Below, in pieces: positions 54,191 through 61,458 of a DNA stretch of 64,000 nucleotides. Numbering within the stretch: the first letter of the stretch is position 1; every line of letters begins with the position of its first letter. A program made the position numbers and the translations under genes. The notes beneath the pieces are model-generated. The model was not told the DNA's origin, made no database searches, and was given only the letters and a program-made list of their open reading frames with translations. This DNA is from Paenibacillus koleovorans NBRC 103111 (GTDB taxonomy: Bacteria; Bacillota; Bacilli; Paenibacillales; NBRC-103111): contig NZ_BIMA01000005.1 of NCBI RefSeq assembly GCF_004000845.1, positions 55,824-119,823 on the forward strand. The letters are read 5' to 3'.

Positions 54191-55285
54191 ATGGAACAGG
54201 AAGAGCAACAACAACCTTCGCGTACGCGATGGAAAACGGTGTTGTGGGTCGTCGTTATTCTGATCCTGCTGGGAATCGGAACTGTTGCTGGTGTGGGGCT
54301 TTATGCCGCATCCTCACTGGAGCCGGTGGCCGCGACAGACGAGCAGGTGGAGCTGACGATCGAGCCGGGAACCGGGTCGGCCGGAATCGCCGATCAATTG
54401 GAGACCAAGGGCCTTATTCGCGATGCATTCATTTTTAAAGTATACTTGAAGTACAAGGGCGAAGGCTCCCGCTTCCAGGCAGGTACTTACGCTATCGCCA
54501 CCGGAACGACGCTCGATGATATCATCGCCATGCTGAACGCCGGAGATACGGTGAAAGCCGAGATGGTGCGGTTTACGATTCCGGAAGGGTTTACGGTGCT
54601 CCAGATCGCGGACAAGCTGGCGTCGCAAGGCGCGGTCAACCGGGACGTATTTCTGCAGACGGCGGAGGATAAGGCGATGTTCGTAGCCACGCATCCATGG
54701 ATTGCACAAATCCCGGACTCCGCTTCGATGAAGCATCGGATGGAAGGCTATTTGTTCCCGGAGACTTACGAGATGAAGAAGGGCAGCACGGAGAAGGACA
54801 TTGTCGAGCGGATGCTGCAGGAGCTGGACCGCAAGCTGGCCGGACTGCCCGTCGATTGGAAGGACAAGCTGCAGGCAAGCGGACTGACCTTCCATCAAAT
54901 GATGACCATCGCATCGCTAGTGGAGAGGGAAGTGGCGGTGGACGCGGAGCGCACGCTCGTGGCTGGCGTTATTCATAACCGGATGAAACAGAGCATGAAG
55001 CTTCAGATCGACGCGACGGTCCAATATGCTCTGGATGCGCCGAAGGACAGATTGTTCGAAAAAGATTTGCTGATCGAGCATCCTTACAACACGTATTACG
55101 TGCAAGGGCTGCCACCGGGTCCGATTGCGAGCCCGAGCCTGAAATCGATTCAAGCGGCCCTCTATCCGGCCGAGACCAAATATTTGTACTATGTGACCAA
55201 GAAGGACGGGACGCAGGCGCATTACTTTGCCGAGACGTACCAGCAGCATTTGAACAATATCGATTTGAGCAACAAAAAGAGGTGA
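54191..55285 (+). CDS. mltG: endolytic transglycosylase MltG
   Basis: This 364-residue protein has one N-terminal membrane segment (residues about 18-38, VLWVVVILILLGIGTVAGVGL), then a LysM-like region and a YceG domain with the catalytic Glu at about residue 245 in ASLVEREV. Conserved NPYNTY-like EHPYNTYYVQGLPPGPI and KYLYYVTKKDGTQAHYFAET complete the domain. It cleaves nascent glycan strands at the outer face of the membrane and sets their length. GGGGGGC precedes the ATG. Confidence 0.96.
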   Translation: MEQEEQQQPSRTRWKTVLWVVVILILLGIGTVAGVGLYAASSLEPVAATDEQVELTIEPGTGSAGIADQLETKGLIRDAFIFKVYLKYKGEGSRFQAGTYAIATGTTLDDIIAMLNAGDTVKAEMVRFTIPEGFTVLQIADKLASQGAVNRDVFLQTAEDKAMFVATHPWIAQIPDSASMKHRMEGYLFPETYEMKKGSTEKDIVERMLQELDRKLAGLPVDWKDKLQASGLTFHQMMTIASLVEREVAVDAERTLVAGVIHNRMKQSMKLQIDATVQYALDAPKDRLFEKDLLIEHPYNTYYVQGLPPGPIASPSLKSIQAALYPAETKYLYYVTKKDGTQAHYFAETYQQHLNNIDLSNKKR

Positions 55286-55291
55286 TCGGGT

Positions 55292-56242
55292 TTGACTTTA
55301 ACGGAATCAGGCTACAAACCGGAGCTGCTCGTGACGGCTGGCTCCATGGACGAGCTCATTCGGCTGATCGAGGCAGGCGCTGACGCCATCCAGATCGGAG
55401 ATCCGCGGTTCGGCATGAGGCTGAGCGGCCATTTCCCAGTCGAAGAGCTGGGGCAAGCGGTAAAGGCGGCGCATGAACGCGGAGCCCGCGTGTACGTCGT
55501 CTGCAACAACATCATGGACAATGCGATCCTCCCACAGCTGCCGGACTATCTGAAGCAGGTGCAGGAAGCAGGCGCTGACGCGATTGTGTTCGGTGATCCG
55601 GCAGTCCTCATCGCGATGAAGCAAGCCGGCGTGTCGTTGCCGCTTCATTGGAACGCCGAGATGACTTCGACCAACTATGTGACCGCCAATTATTGGGGCA
55701 CGAAGGGCGCCGTGCGCGTCGTGCTCGCGCGAGAGCTGAACATGGACCAAGTGCTCGAGTTCAAGAACAACGCGAAGCTCGAGGTGCAAGTGCAGGTCCA
55801 CGGCATGACGAACATTTATCATTCGAAACGGGCGCTTGTGAGCAATTACTTCGTCCACCAAGGCCAAGACCCGACCGATGCGAATTTGAGCCAGGACCGC
55901 AAGCTGTTCCTCATCGAGGAGGAGCGGCAGGACGAACGGTTCCCGGTCTACGAGGACCGCAATGGGACGCATATTATGAGCTCGGACGACGTCTGCATGG
56001 TGGAGAATATGCAAGAGCTGCTGGAGGCGGGCATCGACAGCTTCAAGATCGAAGGGCTGCTGAAGCCGATCGAGTACACGGAGACAGTCGTTCGATGCTA
56101 CCGGGCGACGATTGACGCATACATGGCCGACCCTGAGGGGTTCGAGTTCGACGAAGAGCAATGGCTCGAGCCGATTCGCGCTTTGCAGCATCCCGAGCGG
56201 GAGCTGTCGTTCGGCTTTTTCTATAAGGAGCAAGTGTACTAA
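55292..56242 (+). CDS. peptidase U32 family protein (YrrN/TrhP1-like)
   Basis: The 316-residue protein starts at TTG 55292 after GAGGTGATCGGG. It shows the U32 barrel features ELLVTAGSMDELIRLIEAGADAIQIG, LHWNAEMTSTN, VHGMTNIYHSKRALVSNYF, and SFKIEGLLKPIEY. U32 pairs of this kind (YrrN/YrrO) take part in prephenate-dependent 5-hydroxylation of uridine-34 in tRNA, known from B. subtilis. It lacks the Cys cluster that its partner has. In B. subtilis yrrM lies between mltG and yrrN; it is missing here. Confidence 0.9.
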   Translation: MTLTESGYKPELLVTAGSMDELIRLIEAGADAIQIGDPRFGMRLSGHFPVEELGQAVKAAHERGARVYVVCNNIMDNAILPQLPDYLKQVQEAGADAIVFGDPAVLIAMKQAGVSLPLHWNAEMTSTNYVTANYWGTKGAVRVVLARELNMDQVLEFKNNAKLEVQVQVHGMTNIYHSKRALVSNYFVHQGQDPTDANLSQDRKLFLIEEERQDERFPVYEDRNGTHIMSSDDVCMVENMQELLEAGIDSFKIEGLLKPIEYTETVVRCYRATIDAYMADPEGFEFDEEQWLEPIRALQHPERELSFGFFYKEQVY

Positions 56243-56268
56243 AGGGAAGGAATGGAGGTGAACGAACG

Positions 56269-57633
56269 ATGAGTATGGTGATGAAAAATAATGCGGCGGA
56301 CGATGCCGTTTCGGCCGGCAAGCGGAAGCTGCCGCCCAAGCCGGAGCTGCTCGCTCCCGGCGGCAGCCTGGAGAAGCTGAAATTCGCCGTCCGCTACGGC
56401 GCGGATGCCGTCTACATCGGCGGACAAAAGTACGGCTTGCGCTCGAGCGCCGATAACTTCACGTTCGAAGAGATGCGCGAAGGGGTCGAGTTCGCCAAGC
56501 AATACGGGGCTAAGGTGTTCGTGGCCGCTAATATTTACGCGCATAACGAAGATATCGCGGGCATCGAGGATTACCTGCGCAACCTGCAGGACGCGGGCAT
56601 CGCTGCGATCATCGTAGCCGACCCGGCCATTATCGAGACTTGCAAGAAGGCGGCGCCCAAGCTGGAAATCCATCTGAGCACGCAGCAGTCGACGATGAAC
56701 TGGCAGGCGGTGCAGTTCTGGAAGGACGAAGGCGTACATCGCGTCGTATTGGCGCGGGAAGCGAACATGGAAGAGATTCACGAGATCAAGCGTAATGTGG
56801 ACATCGAGATCGAGACGTTCATCCACGGTGCGATGTGCAGCTCCTACTCGGGACGCTGCGTGCTGTCCAATCATTTCACCGACCGAGATTCGAATCGCGG
56901 CGGCTGCTGCCAGTCTTGCCGGTGGAAGTATGATCTGTTCGAGGACGGCGGCATGAATGTCGGGACACTCGTCTCCGAGGAAGCGGCGATGGCGGACGAA
57001 ACGCTGAGACGGTTCAAGGAAGGCGCGCAGGAAGTGGCGCTGTTCCCGAACGAGGATCCGTTCATGATGAGCGCGAAGGACTTGTGCATGATCGAGTACG
57101 TGCCGCAGATGATCGAATCCGGTGTCGAGAGCTTCAAGATCGAAGGCCGCATGAAGAGCATTCACTACGTCGCTACGGTCGTGAACGCCTACCGTCAAGC
57201 GATCGATGCTTATTATGCCGATCCGGACAACTACGAGCTGAACCCGCTTTGGCTCGAGGAGATTTATAAGGCGGCGAATCGGCCGTTAAACACCGGCTTT
57301 TTCTTCGACGATCCCGGACATGAGGATCATATTTTCGGACCGGAGGACAAGCGGGTCGATTACGATTTCGCCGGGCTAGTACTTGCATACGACGAAGAGA
57401 CAGGCATCGTGACCGTGCAGCAACGCAACCATTTCAAGCCGGGTACGGAAGTCGAGTTTTTCGGTCCGGGCGGCACGTTCTTCCGTCAGACGGTAGGCGA
57501 GCTGAGGGACGAGGAAGGCAACCTGCTCGACGCCGCGCGCCATCCGCTGCAGCCGGTGCGGTTCAAGGCGGACCAGCCGGTCAAGGAATTCGATATGATG
57601 CGCAAGCGCGTCGGGAAGAAGCAACCTACTTAA
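56269..57633 (+). CDS. peptidase U32 family protein (YrrO/TrhP2-like)
   Basis: This 454-residue protein has ELLAPGGSLEKLKFAVRYGA near the N-terminus, HLSTQQSTMNWQAVQFWKD, the Cys-rich CSSYSGRC and GGCCQSCRWKYDLF that bind an iron-sulfur cluster in the family, and SFKIEGRMKSIHYVATVV. A C-terminal beta domain follows from about residue 370. It is the partner of the gene before it (27 bases away), and together they should hydroxylate tRNA wobble uridine. GGAGGTG precedes the ATG. A terminator follows. Confidence 0.94.
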   Translation: MSMVMKNNAADDAVSAGKRKLPPKPELLAPGGSLEKLKFAVRYGADAVYIGGQKYGLRSSADNFTFEEMREGVEFAKQYGAKVFVAANIYAHNEDIAGIEDYLRNLQDAGIAAIIVADPAIIETCKKAAPKLEIHLSTQQSTMNWQAVQFWKDEGVHRVVLAREANMEEIHEIKRNVDIEIETFIHGAMCSSYSGRCVLSNHFTDRDSNRGGCCQSCRWKYDLFEDGGMNVGTLVSEEAAMADETLRRFKEGAQEVALFPNEDPFMMSAKDLCMIEYVPQMIESGVESFKIEGRMKSIHYVATVVNAYRQAIDAYYADPDNYELNPLWLEEIYKAANRPLNTGFFFDDPGHEDHIFGPEDKRVDYDFAGLVLAYDEETGIVTVQQRNHFKPGTEVEFFGPGGTFFRQTVGELRDEEGNLLDAARHPLQPVRFKADQPVKEFDMMRKRVGKKQPT

Positions 57634-57646
57634 CCATCAGAGAAAG

Positions 57647-57687
57647 ACCGTCATGGGAACGAGGTTGGAGCCTGTGGCGGTTTTTTT
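57647..57687 (+). terminator. intrinsic terminator after the U32 pair
   Basis: ACCGTCATGGG (57647-57657) can pair with GCCTGTGGCGGT (57669-57680) with a few G-U pairs, followed by seven T residues (57681-57687). Confidence 0.75.
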
Positions 57688-57760
57688 GCATTATGTCGGT
57701 TCGGCTCGGCTCGGATAGGTTCTGATCATTGCGGATGGGGAAGAGGGGGAGGGTTTTACC

Positions 57761-58129
57761 ATGACACCGGAAAAAATTCGCCAGGCGGCGCTTGCCATGC
57801 CGGAGGCGGAGGAGCAGGATCATTGGGGCAAAAGCTCGTTTCGTGTAAGGGGTAAAATATTTGCCGTGTTCCAGGAGGATGGCGTATCGCTTCTCTTGAA
57901 GGCGTCGCCCGAGACCCGCACCGCCTTTACGACGATGGATCCCGATGTGTACACCGTGCCTTCGAAGTATACGACCTTGAACTACATGATCGCGCGGATG
58001 GACAAGGCAGATGACGAGGAGCTGCGACAGCTGCTGATCCAGGCATGGCGGGAAGTGTCGCCCAAACGGCTGGTGAAGGTATATGACGAGGCGATAGGCG
58101 GCAAACTGGGCAGCTTGGAGAGGAGATGA
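57761..58129 (+). CDS. MmcQ/YjbR family protein
   Basis: This 122-residue protein contains PEAEEQDHWGKSSFRVRGKIFAVF, YTVPSKYTTLNYMIARMD and a C-terminal helix SPKRLVKVYDE, the pattern of MmcQ/YjbR (CyaY-like fold) proteins. Some members bind DNA; the function of most is unknown. GGGGGAGGG lies upstream of the ATG. Its stop is next to a possible upstream start of the following gene, so the two are probably co-transcribed. Confidence 0.88.
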   Translation: MTPEKIRQAALAMPEAEEQDHWGKSSFRVRGKIFAVFQEDGVSLLLKASPETRTAFTTMDPDVYTVPSKYTTLNYMIARMDKADDEELRQLLIQAWREVSPKRLVKVYDEAIGGKLGSLERR

Positions 58130-58134
58130 CGGGG

Positions 58135-58428
58135 ATGAGCAAGCGTAAGAAACAACCTTCGCATCAGGCGGGGGCAGGACGGCGAGAGCCTCAGAAGCGC
58201 CTAGAGCGCCAAGAGGAGAAGGCGGCTACGCTGAAGGATTTGCTGAATCCGGCAGTCGTGGAGAAGCTGAAGGCGCAAGCGGATCAGATGAAAGCCGACG
58301 AAGAGGCGCAAAAGCAAGAAGCGAGGCGACTCGTAGAGGAAGCCCGGAAAGCCGAGCAGAAGCGGCTCGAGAACGATTTTGCGCATTTGTTGAACACAAG
58401 CGGCACGGATTGGCGTAAATATAAATAA
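58135..58428 (+). CDS. YqkE-like (DUF3886) small charged protein
   Basis: This protein of about 97 residues is Lys/Glu/Arg-rich and probably a long helix: LKDLLNPAVVEKLKAQADQM, then EEARKAEQKRLENDFAHLL and a C-terminal NTSGTDWRKYK. This matches B. subtilis YqkE (DUF3886), of unknown function. ATG 58135 is preferred because AGAGGAG is too close to the in-frame ATG at 58126, which overlaps the upstream stop. Confidence 0.75.
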   Translation: MSKRKKQPSHQAGAGRREPQKRLERQEEKAATLKDLLNPAVVEKLKAQADQMKADEEAQKQEARRLVEEARKAEQKRLENDFAHLLNTSGTDWRKYK

Positions 58429-58479
58429 AGCCGCTCGGATGAAGAAGCGGAAAATGGATCAACTGGAGGCGAAAGCGGC

Positions 58480-59226
58480 ATGACGGCTAGTACGGTGGAA
58501 GAAGTGCAGGCGCTGAAGGAAATCGGCCGAATCGTGGCGACGACCGTTCAGGAGATGAAGCAAAGCGCGAGGGTCGGCATGACGACGCTGGAGCTCGACG
58601 AAATCGGCGGCCAAGTGTTGAGCCGTTATGGAGCCGTATCCGCACCGAAGGTCACGTATCAGTTCCCGGGCTACACCTGCATCAGTCTGAATCATGATGT
58701 GGCGCACGGCATCCCGGGCTCTCGCAAAATCAAAGCCGGCGATCTTATCAACATCGACGTGAGCGCGCAATTGAACGGCTTTTATGCCGATACGGGCCAT
58801 TCGTTCCAGATGCCGCCTTACGATCCGGCGCTCACGCGCTTATGCCGCTACACGCATGACACGATGATGAAGGTGATCCACTCATTGACGCACGGTGTAC
58901 GGGTGAGCGAGATTGGCCGGCTGATTGAGCAAGAAGCGGCTAATGGCGGGTATAAGGTGATCCGCAACCTATGCAGCCACGGCATCGGAAGAGCGCTCCA
59001 CGAGCCGCCGACCGAAATTCTGCCGGTGTTCAGCAAACATGAGAAGCGGCTGCTGCGGGAAGGGCTGGTGCTCACGATAGAGCCGTTCCTGTCCACGGGG
59101 GCGGAGCATGTGGCGACGCAGAAGGACGGCTGGACGCTGTCCGTGCCGGATCGGAGCTATGTGGCGCAGCACGAGCATACGATTATGATTACGCGGGGGA
59201 AGCCGGTTATTTTTACGATGGTTTAA
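58480..59226 (+). CDS. map: methionine aminopeptidase, type I
   Basis: The 248-residue enzyme removes the initiator Met. The M24A metal ligands are visible in order: NHDVAHGIPG, NIDVSAQLNGFYADTGHSF (Asp pair), CSHGIGRALHEPP (His), LTIEPFLSTG (Glu) and QHEHTIMIT (final Glu), with the HDVAHGIP region binding substrate. There is no N-terminal zinc finger, as usual for the bacterial short form. TGGAGGCG lies before the ATG. It is a stand-alone copy rather than the one expected in the ribosomal-protein (secY-adk-map) cluster, so it may be a second map gene. Confidence 0.95.
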   Translation: MTASTVEEVQALKEIGRIVATTVQEMKQSARVGMTTLELDEIGGQVLSRYGAVSAPKVTYQFPGYTCISLNHDVAHGIPGSRKIKAGDLINIDVSAQLNGFYADTGHSFQMPPYDPALTRLCRYTHDTMMKVIHSLTHGVRVSEIGRLIEQEAANGGYKVIRNLCSHGIGRALHEPPTEILPVFSKHEKRLLREGLVLTIEPFLSTGAEHVATQKDGWTLSVPDRSYVAQHEHTIMITRGKPVIFTMV

Positions 59227-59237
59227 AGGTTGATGAG

Positions 59238-59266
59238 TTGACACGGATAAGCGAAAATGGTATAAC
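59238..59266 (+). promoter_or_regulatory. sigma-A promoter of the tyrS leader
   Basis: TTGACA (59238-59243) and TATAAC (59261-59266) are 17 bases apart, directly upstream of the T-box leader. Confidence 0.85.
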
Positions 59267-59272
59267 CTTATT

Positions 59273-59551
59273 CAAACGTTAGATTCAAACGCGAAGATGG
59301 GAATGAGTAGCGCTCAAGATCAGTGCTTCAGAGAGCCGGCGGTTGGTGCAAGCCGGTGCACGAATGAACGCGAATTACGTCCCGGAGCATCTTGTTCCGA
59401 AGCCCGGCATCCGTCATTTGACTGGAGCGCTATGGAAGGACAGGACGGTGTCGGCCGTTATCCGAATGAGTGGAGCGCGCTTTTGGGTCGTGCTCAACTA
59501 GGGTGGTACCACGATGACTCGTCCCTGCTTATAGCAGGACGGGTCTTTTTT
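59273..59551 (+). ncRNA. T-box leader controlling tyrS
   Basis: The T-box AGGGTGGTACCACG is at 59500-59513, followed by a terminator stem from GACTCGTCC (59516) to GGACGGGTC (59545) and a T-run to 59551. A TAC triplet at 59376-59378 in GAATTACG is a good candidate for the tyrosine specifier. Uncharged tRNA-Tyr should stabilise the antiterminator and allow read-through into tyrS and the IF-3-like gene. Confidence 0.93.
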
Positions 59552-59577
59552 GTTGAAAATTAAAAGGAGAGATGACC

Positions 59578-60870
59578 ATGACAACCGAATCCGTATCCAC
59601 TGAATCGTTGGACGTATTGCTGCAGGACCTCGAATACCGCGGACTGGTTCACCAAATGACGAACCGCGAGGGGCTTAGCGAGAAATTGAAAAAAGAGCGC
59701 GTTGTGCTATACAGCGGCTTTGACCCAACGGCAGATAGTTTGCACATCGGCCACTTGCTGCCCGTTCTGTGCCTGCGCCGTTTCCAGCTCGCCGGTCATA
59801 GCGCGATCGCGCTTGTCGGCGGCGGCACCGGCCTCATCGGCGACCCGAGCGGCCGCTCGACCGAACGCTCGCTGAACACCGACGATACGGTCGCGCAATG
59901 GACCGATAGCTTGAAGCGGCAGCTGTCTCGTTTCCTGCAGTTCGAAGGCGTAGACAATCCCGCCAAGCTCGTTAGCAACTATGACTGGCTGAAGCCGCTC
60001 GACGCGATTACGTTCCTGCGCGATGTAGGCAAAAACTTCACCGTCAACTACATGCTGGCGAAAGATTCCGTCGATTCGCGCCTCGCGAACGGCATCTCGT
60101 TCACCGAGTTCAGCTACATGATTTTGCAAGCCTACGACTTCCAGAAGCTGCATGCTGAGCACGGCTGCTCGCTGCAGGTCGGCGGCAGCGACCAATGGGG
60201 CAACATTACCGCCGGTCTCGATCTCATCGGCAAGACGGGCGGCGGCGACGCCTTCGGCATGACGGTGCCGCTTGTGACGAAGAGCGACGGCAAGAAGTTC
60301 GGCAAGTCCGAATCCGGCGCGGTCTGGCTCGATCGGAGCAAGACGTCGGCTTACCAGTTCTACCAGTTCTGGATTAACACCGACGACAATGACGTCGTCC
60401 GGTTCTTGAAATACTTCACGTTCCTGAGCAGGGAACGGATCGAGGAGCTTGCCGCCGAGGCGGCCGAGCGTCCGGAGCAGCGGGGCGCTCAGCGCGAGCT
60501 GGCGCGAGAGGTGACTCGCCTCGTGCATGGCGAGGAGGCGGTCGAGAGCGCGGAGAAGATCACGCAGGCGCTGTTCTCCGGCGACGTCACGCAGCTGAGC
60601 GAGGCTGAGCTGGTCGAGGCGCTGCAGGATATGCCGACGACGGTGCTCGCTGCCGCAGAAACGCCGGGGCTGATCGATCTGCTGATCGCTGCGCAAGCCG
60701 CGCCTTCCCGCCGTCAGGCGAAGCAGGACATTGAGAGCGGCGCCGTGTACGTGAACGGGCAGAAGACGACGGCCGCCGATACGGCGATCGGCGAGGAGCA
60801 CCGCCTGCACGGTCGTTATGTGGTGCTGCGCCGCGGCAAAAAGAACTACTTCCTCGTGAAGTTCGAATAG
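59578..60870 (+). CDS. tyrS: tyrosyl-tRNA synthetase
   Basis: The class I enzyme of 430 residues charges tRNA-Tyr. It has HIGH in DSLHIGHLLPVL, GFDPTADS before it, QVGGSDQWGN for tyrosine binding, a KMSKS-like KFGKSESGAVW, and a C-terminal S4 RNA-binding domain (SRRQAKQDIESGAVYVNGQ). The ATG at 59578 is chosen because AAGGAGAG is seven bases before it; the ATG at 59572 is too close to that site. Controlled by the T-box leader. Confidence 0.97.
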   Translation: MTTESVSTESLDVLLQDLEYRGLVHQMTNREGLSEKLKKERVVLYSGFDPTADSLHIGHLLPVLCLRRFQLAGHSAIALVGGGTGLIGDPSGRSTERSLNTDDTVAQWTDSLKRQLSRFLQFEGVDNPAKLVSNYDWLKPLDAITFLRDVGKNFTVNYMLAKDSVDSRLANGISFTEFSYMILQAYDFQKLHAEHGCSLQVGGSDQWGNITAGLDLIGKTGGGDAFGMTVPLVTKSDGKKFGKSESGAVWLDRSKTSAYQFYQFWINTDDNDVVRFLKYFTFLSRERIEELAAEAAERPEQRGAQRELAREVTRLVHGEEAVESAEKITQALFSGDVTQLSEAELVEALQDMPTTVLAAAETPGLIDLLIAAQAAPSRRQAKQDIESGAVYVNGQKTTAADTAIGEEHRLHGRYVVLRRGKKNYFLVKFE

Positions 60871-60891
60871 GACAGAGAGGAGGATGCGACG

Positions 60892-61371
60892 ATGGCGCTG
60901 CTGATGAATGAGAAAATCAAAGCTAAGGAAGTCCAACTGACGGGACTTCAAGGCGAGGACTTAGGCGTCGTCCCGACTTCGGAGGCGCTGGCGCTGGCCA
61001 AGAAGCTCAAGGTCGACCTCGTCTGCACCTCCCTCCTGTCGAGCCCGCCGCCATGCAAGCTGATCGGCGCCGGCGCGGCGAAGGACGAGGCGCAGCAGGC
61101 GCGCAAGCGGGAGCAGCCGGCCAAGCTCAAGGAGATTCGGCTCACGCCGCACATCGAGGAGCATGACTACGACACGAAGCGGCAGCAGGCCGAGCGCCTG
61201 CTGAAGGGCGGCGACGCGGTACTGTTCGTCGTGCGCATCCAGGGCAAGGAAGGGCCGCTGGCAAAGTCGCTGCTGGAGCGGCTGCTCCGCGACCTGGACG
61301 GCTGCGGCCGGCGCAAGACCGGCATCCAGCTGAGCGGCAAACAAGCCGCCGTGCAGCTGGATCCGCTCTAG
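60892..61371 (+). CDS. diverged translation initiation factor IF-3 paralogue
   Basis: This 159-residue protein has the two-domain layout of IF-3. The N-domain reads NEKIKAKEVQLTGLQGEDLGVVPTSEALALAKKLKVDLVC with PPPCKL, as in IF-3. A helical linker AKDEAQQARKREQPAKLKEIRLTPHIEEHDYDTKRQQAERLL matches the IF-3 KEIRL-I-HDY-K segment. The C-domain is recognisable but altered: VVRIQGKEGPLAK replaces the usual V-FRGRE--H, and PNAKPPVCKIMDYGK is changed to LLSSPPPCKLIGAGAAK. It is not beside rpmI/rplT, so it is probably a second copy rather than infC. GAGGAGG precedes the ATG. It is 21 bases after tyrS and probably shares its T-box control. Confidence 0.8.
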   Translation: MALLMNEKIKAKEVQLTGLQGEDLGVVPTSEALALAKKLKVDLVCTSLLSSPPPCKLIGAGAAKDEAQQARKREQPAKLKEIRLTPHIEEHDYDTKRQQAERLLKGGDAVLFVVRIQGKEGPLAKSLLERLLRDLDGCGRRKTGIQLSGKQAAVQLDPL

Positions 61372-61417
61372 TGCGGTGGCCGACAAAGCTGACTTCATAA
61401 CGGCTATCGCTAAAAAA

Positions 61418-61454
61418 ACCGTCAGGGTGATCCTCGATCACCCTGACGGTTTTT
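61418..61454. terminator. bidirectional intrinsic terminator
   Basis: A perfect 15-pair stem (61418-61432 with 61436-61450) around CTC is flanked by an A-run on the left and TTTT on the right. It ends the tyrS/IF-3-like unit on the plus strand and the beta-helix gene on the minus strand. Confidence 0.95.
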
Positions 61455-61458
61455 CCTA

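Noticed and set aside
57761..58428. A toxin-antitoxin pair at the two small genes
   Set aside because: The sequences match YjbR-like and YqkE-like families, neither of which is a toxin or antitoxin.
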